Shown piece by piece: positions 10,541-21,430 of a stretch of 64,000 nt of DNA (its first letter is position 1; each line of letters starts with the position of its first letter). The DNA lies in contig JAHGAU010000003.1 of assembly GCA_019925105.1 (NCBI GenBank), positions 1,302,001 to 1,366,000 on the forward strand, written 5' to 3'. Made by a program: the position numbers and the translations under genes. The stretch is from Niebla homalea (taxonomy: Eukaryota > Ascomycota > Lecanoromycetes > Lecanorales > Ramalinaceae). The notes under the pieces were generated by a model that worked only from the letters and a program-made list of their open reading frames with translations, searched no databases and was not told the origin of the DNA.

Positions 10541-11660
10541 ATGGACCCCTATCATTTGCAGCTGGTACACCATCATCTAGATATCTTGATCTCACGCTAC
10601 CTCAAGAAGAGAAACACGTCTGTGCCCTAGCAAAAGCAACCAAACTCAACCTGTCTTACTCACAACAGATCTCTGATCGCAACCACTACATCTCGATCAC
10701 CAACTTGGGAACGCGTCGAGAACGCGTTCATCTCGCGTTTTCCGGAACATCGAATTTGCGAAGCGGATTCTTCCGAGGTCTGCCTCAATCTTCTCCATGC
10801 AATCCTCAAATCATATGACTCCATAGTAGTTGCTCCTCACTTCGCCATCTGGTGTTTGGATGAATACGCAAAGTGCCGTGTCTCATTTGCCATCAGACAT
10901 GTTGGTACATGCAATGGTTATAAACCTGTCATTCAAGATTTCTGTGTGATGCAAACACCCTGGAGAACATCGATGCAGGCAGTACTGAGAGGATCCAAAC
11001 CGCACTGGAGGACTTCCTACCTCCCTAATTCCGTTCAAACGATGTCAGCCACCTAGCTGCGACGTTCTACCTGCTTCCGGCAAGTTGTGCTCGAGTACTC
11101 GGCCGTTTGCAACGTCCGTACGTGCGAATAGGCGTTGTCCCCACGAGATTACATAATGGTTGAAGGGGAGCGCCAGACAATCAGACGTCTCTCGGTGCCT
11201 GTCGGTCCTTGTATGTGGCTGCTCATCAAAGCGAAATCGCTCTTACGTCCTGAGGCCTCAATATGCTTTCAAAAGGTTTGCATGGTTTGCTTGGATCTAA
11301 GGAGGTAACGTCAAGCAATATTCAGAACAGGGAAGTGGTGTGTCTCAAGCGGCTCGGACCGGTGGATTGGTTGCGGAATGCGTGGACAGAGCATTCGTTG
11401 ATGTCGCTTGAGGAGAGGGGGTTTACTATTCTTTAAAAGTGCGGGGAGAGGGAGGCAGGGAGGGAGGGAAGGTGGCGAGGAGGGTGGAGATTTATAGGCT
11501 GTTTGCTGATGGGCTCGAGGAGGCGGCGAAGGAGGCACAAGCGGGTGTGGAGTATTGGGATGGATATGATGTGTTTGGCGGGGAGGAAGGGGTGTGGATG
11601 AGAGTGATGGAGTGTTGGATAAGAGGACTCGGCGGCTTTGCAAGCTTCGAAGGTATTTAG
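10541..11660 (+). pseudogene. Decayed or unresolved protein gene, family unknown
   Basis: Plus-strand fragments that read like real protein follow one another but in different frames and with stops between them: a helical DPYHLQLVHHHLDILISRY piece stopping at TAG 10628-10630, SPTWERVENAFISRFPEH and SYDSIVVAPHFAIWCLDEY in the same frame, then DANTLENIDAGSTERIQTAL, a VSHLAATFYLLPASCARVL stretch, EVVCLKRLGPVDWLRNAW ending in a TAA near 11433, and finally RVEIYRLFADGLEEAAKEAQ to a TAG at 11658-11660. I could not connect them with convincing introns, and the frame changes suggest indels. A multi-exon living gene remains possible. I do not recognise the family. The opposite-strand Pro-rich ORF at 11311-11673 is an antisense shadow. 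Confidence 0.4.
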
Positions 11661-11850
11661 ACCATGGACTCATATTGCTGAGAAGTATTACGATATGAGG
11701 ATAACGCGAGCCGGAATCACGTCATGATCAAGAGATCCAGAGGTATTACTGCTTCTATTGGGTATCGTATGCTCATGCCATCAAATTAAACACGTCGTCA
11801 TCAGGCTACTCGCTATCAGGCGACTATCTCGCTGCGAAGATCAGTGCACC

Positions 11851-13344
11851 TCACATAGCTTTCTTCGCTCCCCTCCCCATCTTCCTCCTCTCGCCTGCCA
11901 ACCTGCTACCATCGGGCGCTCTCCCCGCCGTCTTCATCTCCTGCTTATACTTCCGCCCAAGCACATCCTCGACGTAACCCACCATCCCTGATAATATCCT
12001 TCCCGGCAAACTCACCACCGTCCAAGCTAGCTGCGCGGGGATAAGCACCGCACTGGTAGCCCAATCCAGCATCACCACAATGCCGGATCCCCGCCGCTGC
12101 TTCGAAGCCTGGGAACTTCTCTCCGCGGCTGCGGCCAAGGTGATGGCATCGGCGAGCTTGCTTTGGAGCTCCTGAAGCCGGGACTCCGTTTGCATGGTCA
12201 GTAAGGTGGCGCGCTTCTCATAGCGGCGGACTGCACGATTGAGGGCGTCGACGTCGGGTTGGAGGGATTTGCGCGTGGCCGTAATGAGGTCTTGTTGCTG
12301 TTGAGTGGGGTTGATTGGCGGTTTCGGAGTGCCGTTGGGGGTGGTGGGCTGTTGGGATTCGAGCTCGGAGATACGGTGGATTAGGTCGTCGATGGTGTCT
12401 TGCTGTAATGAAGATGAGGAGGTCTGATGTGGGTTGGAGGAGACCACGCGTTGGAGGTAAAGTGTTCGTGCTTGAACGAGCTTAATTAAGTGGGAGAGGG
12501 GACGTAGCTCGGCAGCCATGACAAAGATAGTGAGATTGTAGTTGGATACGAGTCCTTCTGATGGTCGACTGAGCTGAGCACGGATATGATGCAGAAGCCA
12601 CGAGCCGACTAATGGAGAGATGAAACATGTGAGGAGGGCAAGGAGCTCATGTATTCGAAGTTCAGAAGCTGCTCCGGATGGGGTTTGAGGAGGGCTCTGC
12701 GCTGGAGGCTGGGGCGAAGATGCAAGATGATTGGGCTTGTCGCCAGCTGGCGAAGTAGGTTGACTTGCTTCTGGGCCTTCTTCACCTTCGCTACCCTCTT
12801 CGATGATGGTATCATTGTCGCGATACGATGGCTTTTCCGAAGGCACCTCCTGGACTTGCATCATTTGCGCCGAATGGTACCAGTCCCTTTGTAATATAAG
12901 TCTTCGTGCGCTTTACGGCTGATGTGTAAGAGCTTACCATGGGAGTCTTACAGACCAATTCAAAAACACTGCTGCCAGAGCCAATAAGGTGAGGTCGGTT
13001 ATGATAGCACTTCCCTTTTCAAATATCAGCCCCCCAATAGCTGGCAATAAAGCCAGAGCGAGGGGAATGGAGTGCCAGTGCGACGAATCATGATGAACGG
13101 CTTCCTTCGTGCTCTTTGCTCGTGGGAGAAGGAGATTGTCCGTAGAAGACTTCAGCGAAGACGCAGATTCTGAAAAGGTGGAGCTTCGTCTCTTTCTAAG
13201 CGGATGGTTCTCAATAAAATTGGCGGCGCGACTGAGTGGGCGATTGCGCAACGGCGAGAGACTAGAGTGACCTGTTGCCTTTGCGAAGTCCGACAAGTGG
13301 CTCGTCGTCGCCGAAATGGTAGGCTGCTGATCACGTTGCGCCAT
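11851..13344 (-). CDS. Conserved fungal membrane protein with coiled coil
   Basis: Two exons, 13344-12938 and 12887-11851 (boundary: intron 12937-12887, about 51 bp, GTAAGC..AAAG; exon 2 begins at 12886), about 480 residues. The join restores RLPWDWYHSAQ. ATG 13344 follows an in-frame GTG. The N-terminus is basic and Ser-rich (NHPLRKRRSSTFSES). Two hydrophobic segments in exon 1 (IPLALALLPAIGGLIF and DLTLLALAAVFLNW) and one in exon 2 (LLALLTCFISPLVGSWLL) suggest 2-3 membrane spans. A coiled coil follows (about ALNRAVRRYEKR to LADAITLAAA), then an amphipathic segment (LIPAQLAWTVVSLPGRIL) and a very basic tail. It fits a conserved but uncharacterised ascomycete family, possibly of ER or nuclear membrane; function unknown. 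Confidence 0.75.
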
Positions 13345-14238
13345 CACGTTCGAGCAGCAGAGATGGGGACATTCAGGGGAGAGGATTCGAGGGAAGTGCT
13401 GACAAGGACAAAAGCAACACCTCGGATGGAGGCATGCTTTAGTCTTGTGTCGGCTGTCCCATCAAAGAAAGCAGTGTCATTTATAAACCCCGGTTTTTTG
13501 GTGGGAAGGTCGTATCATCGAGCGCATTCACATTAATAGGTAGGAGGTGTCGTTCCTGATCTCGTTGCACAAGGGTTCGGACATGTCCGGGTACATCCCG
13601 CTGCCAAAAAGCCGAGATCTGGACCCTGCTGACCCCCGGAGATTAGGACCCCTCTACCGGGGTTTCTCGGGGAGCTTAGCGTGCTCTGCCCTCCAAATAG
13701 GGGGTGGCAGTTGCTAAGTCAAAATTGACCTCATGCCTTCAATCCGCAGCCAGACATCACCTTTCACATAAGGCGGGCTCATACGTAGTCAAAGTCTCTG
13801 TGACAGTGTGCAAGAAGCTTTGCTGGCCTTCAAACGATTGAGCACCTCTTACATTAGGATAGGTTAGCCCAAGGGTCGTAGTCACCTTTGTAAGCCCGAA
13901 TTGCATAGATTGTTCCGAAATGTGAAGGTACGATTCTGCTGGTGACTTATAGTTGAAGTACTTTCGATTGCAGAAAGAGCTCAAGCCCGTTGGAATTCCC
14001 CGCAAGGAAGCGAACACGAAGTTGGATAGCGGCTGCATGGAATAGACATCAAGGTGAACCACGAGAAGGAAGGTTGAGTCTGCATGTGTAGGCTTCTATT
14101 GTCTTTTATCGCTAGTTGCTCGCCCTACGTCGGTAGTGTACTATATCCTTTGCCAGATGACGGGAGCAGAAGGGAGCAGAATTTCGACCGTACATCAGGC
14201 CTCGACTTTGATATGCCATGCTCCGGTCGCATGCTCTA
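13345..14238. other. Intergenic, no gene recognised
   Basis: Promoter side of the membrane protein gene and 3' flank of the oxidoreductase gene. A 101-residue minus-strand frame at 13757-14062 has no family features. Confidence 0.4.
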
Positions 14239-16051
14239 TCAGTGCCTCACAGTAGGCCACATGTTGCCCGCCTTGACAGCTTTGCTGTCCGTGGCAAATA
14301 GTTTGAATCCGCCTGTACAGCCTTTCTGAAACAGTCCTTCTGGATCATATTTCTTGCTTACATCTCTCAGGAAGCGCAGATTGTCCTTGCCGTAACCCTC
14401 AAACGGCCGTTGCCACTCCGCACAGTAGTTCAGATACTTGTATCGGTGGCTGGTATCCCCGGCCTTCGCAAAGGTCTCGATCCGGTCGATGGCCTGACGC
14501 GCAGTCTGCCTCATGTACGCATCATCCTGGGCTTTATCCCAGTTGATCGTTAAGCTCACGATTACGAGCGGCCTATCAATACCGCTGTCTAGGCCTAGAG
14601 GGTTTGGATCGCCTTTACCTGCCCATTCTGGCAGTAGCGGCTGGAGTACGAGTGTCCAGACCAGGCCCTTGATACTGGAGAGGCGGAGTCTTGTCACAAT
14701 ATCACGGTAGGTGCAATGGACTTCCCTTAGTGTATCAAAGTCATTGTGTATGGTTGTCGTTGCGAAATACTGGCGTCTTCCGCCAGGGTTGAGGACATTC
14801 AATTCGTCTGTCGCGTCCGTCAATGTCCGAACCTTACATGTGCTCCAGAGCCTCCAGGGTTTCGAAAAGCCGGAGGATTTCCAGCAAGCTGGCCATTTGT
14901 TGCTCTCGGGTGTCTTGGTATGGACAAGGTTGGCCGATATGACCTTGCCACCCAACGGGCTCAGCTTATCAATATACGAGAAGCAGACCAACGGGCCTGC
15001 TGCAAATTCGTCATTGCGCGTATCTTTACCTTTCGTGAAATCATGGAAAGCCCTAAGTACATATCTGGCTTGAGAATGCGGCCAATCGGGCATGTATAAG
15101 AAGCCAGACCAGATCTTATTGGAGGGAAAAGCGCGCGTTACAAAGCTTGTGACGACACCAAAATTATTGGAACCGCCTTTCAAGGCGCGCCAAAGGTCCG
15201 AGTTCGTCGCAACTGAGGCTGTTGTGATATCACCATTGGCCAGAACCACCTCGTAACTCAGGATGTTGGAACAGACTAAGCCGAAACGGGGTGAAAAAAA
15301 TGAAAGACCTCCTGTTTGGGCCTCACATTAGCTCCGCAAGAGTAACGGGGACACAGGTGTGACATGGTGGGCCGATCACAGAAGTAAAATCCAATTGAGA
15401 TACAGATACAATTTGGGGAAACCCACCACCTAAAGTCAGGCCGCCAACGCCGACAGCAGAATTTCTCCCACCCACGACAGCGAGACCGATCTTATCCAGG
15501 GTACTGGATACGTCTATCCACTTGGCCCCTCCCTCAATCGTCACTGTCGTTCCATCTGAGGAAGGTGTCACTCGGTTGAGACGTCCGAGATCGATCAGTA
15601 TGCCTCCTCTCGTGCTCGCGGCATGTGGAACTGGCGAGTGACCCCCTCCTCGGATGGCAAAAGGTACTGGAGCTTTATTCTTATTGGTGGATCGACTTGC
15701 TAGATCATATTCTAGCTTGATGGTGGTGACGGCACGGCTCAGCTCCTGTGCACTTTTTGGGCGGACGATACATGCTGGTGTTACTTCGCATTCTTGTTGG
15801 GCCCAGTAGCTCTTAATGCATGTCTTGAAAGTGGCGGTGTCTGTGGGTAAAATGACAGAATCGGGCAATGCCTGGGTAAGGTGTTGGACGAGCATGTTGG
15901 CTTGATGCGAAATGTGTGAGAGGTCTGTTTGGACATTGTTTACATTTTGTTGGGCGGAAATGGGCATTCGCCACCACCATGCCGCGATGAGAACGGGTAT
16001 GCAGACGAGAAATGCCGTCACCGTAGACACAAAAAACAGCTGATTGGCCAT
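14239..16051 (-). CDS. FAD-linked oxidoreductase (BBE-like), membrane-anchored
   Basis: Two exons, 16051-15427 and 15311-14239, with a 115 bp intron (GTGGGT..AACAG) restoring LTLGGGLSFFSPRFGLVC; 565 residues. ATG 16051 begins a single hydrophobic segment (FFVSTVTAFLVCIPVLIAAW), a signal anchor or uncleaved signal. The FAD-binding type 4 domain follows: CIVRPKSAQEL, then FAIRGGGHSP with the His (about residue 138) that normally carries FAD covalently, and NNFGVVTSF. The C-terminus has the berberine-bridge-type ending (YKYLNYCAEWQRPFEGYG, then FLRDVSKKYDPEGLF). The family oxidises alcohols, sugars or secondary metabolites with O2. Substrate is unknown; the neighbours are housekeeping genes, so nothing suggests a biosynthetic cluster. 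Confidence 0.85.
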
Positions 16052-16643
16052 GGCAGCTACAATGTACGAAGACACTCATCAGGCGGATCACATGGTTGAA
16101 AAGGATCAACCAGGCTCTACTAACGTGTCAAGATTGAAGTCAGTGTCATGCTCGTGAGATGTGCAATTGACATGGTAAAGAGTAAGACCTAGGCTAGCTC
16201 CCGAGAACGAATTCCACAACGTGAGCTGCTCCTCACGGAATGTCGTGTAGAAGCTGCGCCGGGGACCCATAGCTTTACTTGACTGCAGACAGCTAACAAG
16301 CATACGAGTGTGCGTTTCATAGATACCAAATTGGGATCTGATATGCTTCTACACATTCAAGGCAATGATCATTGTAGAAAGATTACCATATTTGTGATAC
16401 CAGGTTGCATCGCATCTATTCAGGCTGCACACGCTGGACTTCCTGAAGGATCTACCCACAAGCATTCAGGAGCAAGGAAAACAACACGCCATGAAGATAA
16501 GTACAAGCAAATAAACTTGGCAGTCAAACCTTGTCCATGAAGACTTGGCGACACCTTTGAGAAGAACACACTTCACATTGATATTGCTATCTGCACCTAC
16601 CCCATGCCGATCTTGCCTCTGTAGAAAGCTGTCGACTTCCCCC
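16052..16643. other. Intergenic
   Basis: Promoter of the oxidoreductase gene and 3' flank of RPS17. No gene seen. Confidence 0.4.
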
Positions 16644-17325
16644 CTATTTCGGGAGGCGGTCACCGAAGCGTCTTGGCCGCTCGGCAACTTGTTGTTGCGC
16701 AACTGCCACCACGTTCACTGATAATGAATCAAACTATGGCAGAGAACAGCTGTCAGCATTATGGCCGAAGACACGGGAACAACAAATCACTCTAGGCTGC
16801 TGTGGAGATTGTAGGCTCGAAGAGAGAAGTCACGTACCCCCAAGCTCTTCAGCAGGTCCTTAGTATCCTGATCCACATCCAAGGCGCCATTCTCCATGTC
16901 CGCAACACTCAATGCCGACACCTCTGGCACATATTGATCCTTCCTCTCGCGCTCCTCTTCTTGGAGCTTGAAGGAGATACCGCGAACAGGGCCCCTTTGA
17001 ATGCGCTTCATCAAATGTGTGGTGTATCCAGCAATCTAGAATAATTTCAGCGGCAGATCAGTCAATGGGTCCATGCCAATTGATGAGCGACTCATGCGCC
17101 CCCCGGGAGAGCCATGTACCTTGTTGCGAAGACGCTTCGAGGCGATGATGGCGATTTCATCTGTGATTCTTTTGTTGGTTTCGAAGTCGAGGGTGAGGCG
17201 AGGGTAGTAGCGCTCAATGAGAACTTTGGCGCTCTTCTTGACGGTCTGAACACGGATGTCAGTACCCCATGTATGATGAGCAGAACCAACATGTAGTTCC
17301 TCACCTTGGTCCGGACTCGACCCAT
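16644..17325 (-). CDS. RPS17: Ribosomal protein eS17 of the small subunit
   Basis: Four exons: 17325-17305, 17245-17120, 17035-16838 and 16733-16644, 435 nt, 144 residues. Introns are 59, 84 and 104 bp, with good GT..AG borders (GTGAGG, GTACAT, GTACGT donors; CTGAC branch in the first). The product begins [15 protein letters not shown] and contains [37 protein letters not shown] and [18 protein letters not shown], which are diagnostic for eS17, then a variable acidic segment and an ending [15 protein letters not shown] plus a basic tail. Length matches the family. The 7-codon first exon is the intron position typical of fungal ribosomal protein genes. A cytosolic 40S component, essential for translation. 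A high expression level is expected but not visible here. Confidence 0.95.
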
Positions 17326-18623
17326 GATTGCGGTGTTGTCGAGGTTCGCTAGTGAATGCAGTGCGATTGTTTCGTCGAAGCTTGATGTTTGGAGGTTGTG
17401 GTGCTGATTAGTAAGCCATCTCGGCTAAGTCGCGCCAAGACTTGAGGCTCCCCATCTCATGCTGAGGATCAGATATGGTCATCATTTGGCTTGCAGCTTG
17501 CTTGACTACTCATGTATCACGGCACCAATATCAAAAGATGCAACTATATGTATGTGACCTTATGACAGCGATTCTCCCTAGAACGAACAGTCAAAATAAT
17601 CCACGTTCCCCCAAGCTCACACCCTTTCTCTGGTGAAGATTTGCATGGGAGGAAGCAGATGTCAATCTTCAGATCGGCATGACAGCCCCAAGGTGGTCTT
17701 GCCATCATCATTCTTCCATTTGTTCCCGAGTGGAAATCATGTGTAGCTGCTATGCTGCTTATGATAGCGCCAGGGTGGTTTCAACTTTCCTCTCAAGATT
17801 GTCTTGCCTATTGAAGCCCCAAAAGGGTAATTCTTTTGAAACTCGTTGTGCTCTATAGGGTTCTCAATAGAGCCGCAATACGTAACACGCTGCTGAAATA
17901 TGGATTTCATTCTATCATTATGGCAGCTTGATTTCCCTTGATATCCTAGTGTGAATCGACTGCGTGCCATGACTTCGTGCACTCGTGCATTTAAGTTGTT
18001 GCTTGTCCTCACAACCTCGTTCAAATCCTCGGATTCAACTTCCTTCCCAGAAAATACAACATCTAAAGCATTTCAAACAAATAATCTTTTCTCATGCCAT
18101 CATTGTTGATCGCTCGTTCTGGGTTGAATCGTATCATTGGTCATTTTCGTCTCATATCTGCCTCTTTTCCCTACCACGAACGGACCTAAGTCCCGAAAGA
18201 GGAGAAGCATTTGAGAAGGATCACACTAGACTCGCCAATATATGACGGGAGCACTCTTCAAAACCTCAATTGACCCAAATTTACATGTCACACACGTCCG
18301 TCGAGCTCTGCATTTGATTAAGTTAGTCTATCCAACGTTTCACCCATATCCACGAGCATCATGCCAAATCAAGTCACATCGCTGTCCCGAGAATAACTCT
18401 ATCGACAGTGACTGTATATCGTCATGTTCAGCTGCCCATTCTAAGCACGCAGCTCCACTGATTACACCCCTGAGAAACATCAAGGATCATCGCAGCTTAT
18501 CAGCCATCGACCACCTCTGTTTACTACCTTTTCACGACTAAGACGCGGTCTTCGTGGTCCAATTGCAACCCATCAACTCCAAAAACGCGCCAGAAAGCTA
18601 CTTCATACTTCTGAGACCGCGCA
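17326..18623. promoter_or_regulatory. 1.3 kb divergent intergenic region (RPS17 / STE3)
   Basis: Separates the divergent starts of RPS17 and STE3. A pyrimidine-rich stretch lies before the STE3 start (about 18480-18600). Short frames here have no family support. I cannot name individual binding sites. Confidence 0.35.
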
Positions 18624-19765
18624 ATGTCACAAGCTGAATCCTCAATACTTCGTCAGAGTCTATCTCAGGATTTCATCCGACTCGGCACCATGACTACTCG
18701 GAATGCAACGCTCGCACAGGAATACGCCTCAAACACCGTCCCCACCACTGCCATTCTGCTCCCGATCTTCGCCGTGCTCTCGGTCTTACTGGACATACCA
18801 CCAATGATCTGGCACATCCGTAACCATAATCTAGCCGCTTGCTTCCTGATCTTCTGGTTCATGCTCGTCAACACAATCAACACTCTCAATGCTTTCCTCT
18901 GGCCAACTGACGCGTCACTTCTCTGGTGGAATGGAGCTATCTTCTGCGACATTGAGGTCAAACTCATCATCGCTACCTACATTGGGGCTACAGGGGCTCT
19001 GATCTGTATTTTCTACGCCCTTTACCACGCGTTGGACACCGAGAGAACCGTTTTGAGCCATACCAAGGCCCAGAAACACCGCAAATTGGCCTGGGAATTA
19101 CTCGCTTGCGTCGGGGTTCCTGTCTTGTCCATGATTGTGCATGCTCTGGCCCAGGACAATCGCTACGAGCTCGTCCCAGTGATGGGCTGTTATCCGACGA
19201 CCGATTCCAGCTGGGTGACGGTGCTAGGCTTGTGGCTTCTGCCGGTGGCTTTCTCAATCATAGCTGCTGGTTTTGGTGGCAAGTCAATATACTCATAAAT
19301 CTAGTCAGCTTCCACTGATGTTGAACAGTCCTCGTCATGTATCGAACGATAAATTACCGCAAGAATATCTCGGCAATCCTCAATTCCAATAGCTCGAGCA
19401 CATTGAAGACCAAACGCCGCTTCGCCCGCCTCCTCATCATGTCGTTAGTCCTGATCTTCGTCTTGCTACCTGTGCAGGCTTATGTCCTGATCTGGAACAT
19501 ACAAGGCGGACCCTACCTGACAGAATACCGTTGGAACCGGAGCAAGTGGGATGATATTGTAGTGATCCCGACCGGTGGCGAGGTCCAATTCGATCGCTGG
19601 CTACAAGCCGTCTTTGGCTTTGGAATATTTGCGCTATTCGGGGCCGGGCGTGATGCCCGAGAGATGTATAGAATGGCTCTCTTACGAGTGGGTCTGGGCA
19701 AGATCTGGCCACGTGTGCTGGTGTCCAGAAAGAGAGATGTGAGCTTCACACACTCAGTACAGTGA
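18624..19765 (+). CDS. STE3: Pheromone receptor of the STE3 / PreA type (GPCR)
   Basis: Two exons, 18624-19278 and 19329-19765, 363 residues. Seven hydrophobic segments: TAILLPIFAVLSVLLDIPP, FLIFWFMLVNTINTLNAF, LIIATYIGATGALICIFYAL, LAWELLACVGVPVLSMIVHA, VTVLGLWLLPVAFSIIAA, LIMSLVLIFVLLPVQAYVL and LQAVFGFGIFALFGAG. STE3 hallmarks are the PPMIWHIRNHNLAA loop, the LWWNG..CDIEVK third segment start and the LYHALDTER second intracellular loop. It senses the lipid-modified (a-factor-like) peptide pheromone at the plasma membrane and signals through a trimeric G protein. The intron is 50 bp; its best donor is GC (G|GCAAGT). The cytoplasmic tail is short (~30 residues). ATG 18624 was used; ATG 18690 is an alternative. 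Confidence 0.9.
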
Positions 19766-20202
19766 GGACGAGCACGACATGAGGGTGGCGACAGGGTAGG
19801 GGCGTCAATCGGATGGTGTTTGCTGCTTCTCGCTTCTGAATCACGTAAATTGCATGGGATCAATATACATCACTGAGGTAGCATAATTAATTAACTTGCA
19901 GTGCTCGACCAACCAGCTCTTTCAATAACATTATAACAAAGCATTCACGTCAATCTACATTTCCATAACACTCACAAGCTCCAGAATCCACTGCATATTC
20001 CATGCAACCTCTTTTCAACACCCTCCCCTTACCCACCCTGAGCCCCGGCCTCTGATTGGCCAACGCCCCCAACACCCGCCCCCTTAGCCCCATCCCCCTC
20101 GAACCACCCGTCGAGTCAATCCTCCTCCCCAATCATCCACAACCATCCATCCCAACCACTCCCTCTACCTACTCTCCATCCCTATCACCACAACAAACAA
20201 TA
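19766..20202. promoter_or_regulatory. Intergenic, STE3 3' flank and SSB promoter
   Basis: The last ~150 bp before ATG 20203 is extremely C/T/A-rich and G-poor (ccacccgtcgagtcaatcc, then ccctctacctactctccat). Pyrimidine-rich promoters are common upstream of fungal housekeeping genes. Confidence 0.4.
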
Positions 20203-21143
20203 ATGTCCTTCCTCACATCCCTCCGCCCCACCACCACCAGCACCACCCTCCTCCCCCAACTCTCCTCCCGCCTCCTCCTGTCCTCCCGCCATACCACCAC
20301 CACTCCACGACGCGCCCCCGCCTTGGCCTCGGCCTCCTTCTTCAGCACCACCCCTCCGGCCCGCGTGGCCCGCATGACCATCGTGGGCCGCCTCGCCGAC
20401 TCCCCGGAGCTGGTGCCGACGTCCACGGGCCAGGACGTGATCCGGTACGCGCTGGGGACGCACGCGGGGCCGCGCGACAACCGGACGACGAGCTGGTGGC
20501 GGGTGGCGTGTTTCGCGCAGGAGGGGCAGCCGCTCCGGGATCTGGTGATGGGGTTGGGGAAGGGGTGAGTTGGTTTGCCTTTTTTCCCCCTATTTGGGTT
20601 TTTTTTTTCGCGGAGGGGGGGGGGGGTTTTACTTTGGACGAGTGAGGGAGGGAAGGTGCAGGAGAGAGAGGCGCGATGGGGGAACGGGGGGTTTTCTAAA
20701 GGAATGGATCGAAGAAGGGGAAAGAGGGGGTTGGTGGGGAGGGCAAGGGAAGAGTTCGAGCCTGTGAGGGATGTGGAGGGAGGGCGAGGGTTACGAGAAG
20801 GGCGTGAGACACATCTACAGGCAAGCGGGTGTTGGTCTGGTGTGGAATATGGCAGGATGATGGAAGGAAATGAGCAGGTTCAAAGTGTCCTTTGGGCTTG
20901 AGCTGACGAGTGTCTGATACAGATCCCTTGTCTACGTCGAAGGCGAGTGCAGCATGAATAAGTTCAACGACAAGGAGGGCAAGCCGACAAGCGCCCTGAG
21001 TATTGTTCAGCGTGAGTTCATGCACGGGCCCTTTGCTTTTTGGAGAATGGTGCTGATTGCTTGGTGTAGGCAATATAGAGGTGATGGAGAGGAGGAATGC
21101 GGAAGGCGAAGGAGCAACGGAAGGTGAAGGAGCACGCGAGTGA
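20203..21143 (+). CDS. RIM1: Mitochondrial single-stranded DNA-binding protein (RIM1-like)
   Basis: Three exons, 20203-20564, 20923-21011 and 21070-21143, 174 residues. The first ~55 residues are rich in Ser, Thr, Arg and Leu with no acidic residue, a good mitochondrial targeting sequence ending near FFSTTPP. The SSB OB-fold follows: MTIVGRLADSPELVPT, GQDVIRYALGTHAG, TSWWRVACFAQ, GKGSLVYVEGECSMNKF and SALSIVQRNIEV. In mitochondria it coats ssDNA in mtDNA replication and repair. Intron 1 is unusually long for this window (358 bp, GTGAGT..ATACAG) and holds a G-run of about a dozen near 20614-20626. Intron 2 is 58 bp. The C-terminus ends in a short repeated E-G-E-G-A motif. ATG 20203 was chosen; the upstream in-frame start is TTG. 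Confidence 0.88.
20596..20640 (+). repeat. Poly-T / poly-G tract in SSB intron 1
   Basis: A run of T (about 20600-20608) is followed by cgcgg and then a long G tract. The whole intron is purine-rich on the coding strand. It may be prone to slippage or form a G-quadruplex. Confidence 0.6.
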
Positions 21144-21430
21144 TCTGCCCATAATGTCGTGATTGAAGAGGGATCTCTACGGGGGGCAACTTTCAAATGG
21201 CGAACCGGCTGTGGACAAGTGATGGCAGGGACAAGCATCGGCGCGCCAGTCTTATTCTCAGCTCCTAAACTTCTTGATGTAGTTTTCAAACAGCAGCTCG
21301 GCGGATTGGGGAGGAAGTTGTACGATATACCCCAGCATGCAAGTGAGACTTGGTACCGAACCAAAATGGACCGTCTTGCAAAAGAACCTTGTGGCATGCA
21401 TGACATCGCTTCGTTCGACCAAGGGGTATC

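Noticed and set aside
11311..11673. Pro-rich minus-strand ORF of 120 residues
   Set aside because: Antisense shadow of purine-rich, protein-like plus-strand sequence.
18010..18040. gttcaaatcctcgg, resembling a tRNA B box
   Set aside because: No matching A box, no acceptor-stem pairing and no anticodon arm could be formed around it.
18624..19765. STE3 as evidence for the mating-type locus
   Set aside because: No MAT alpha-box or HMG gene, APN2 or SLA2 nearby; in ascomycetes STE3 is normally unlinked to MAT.
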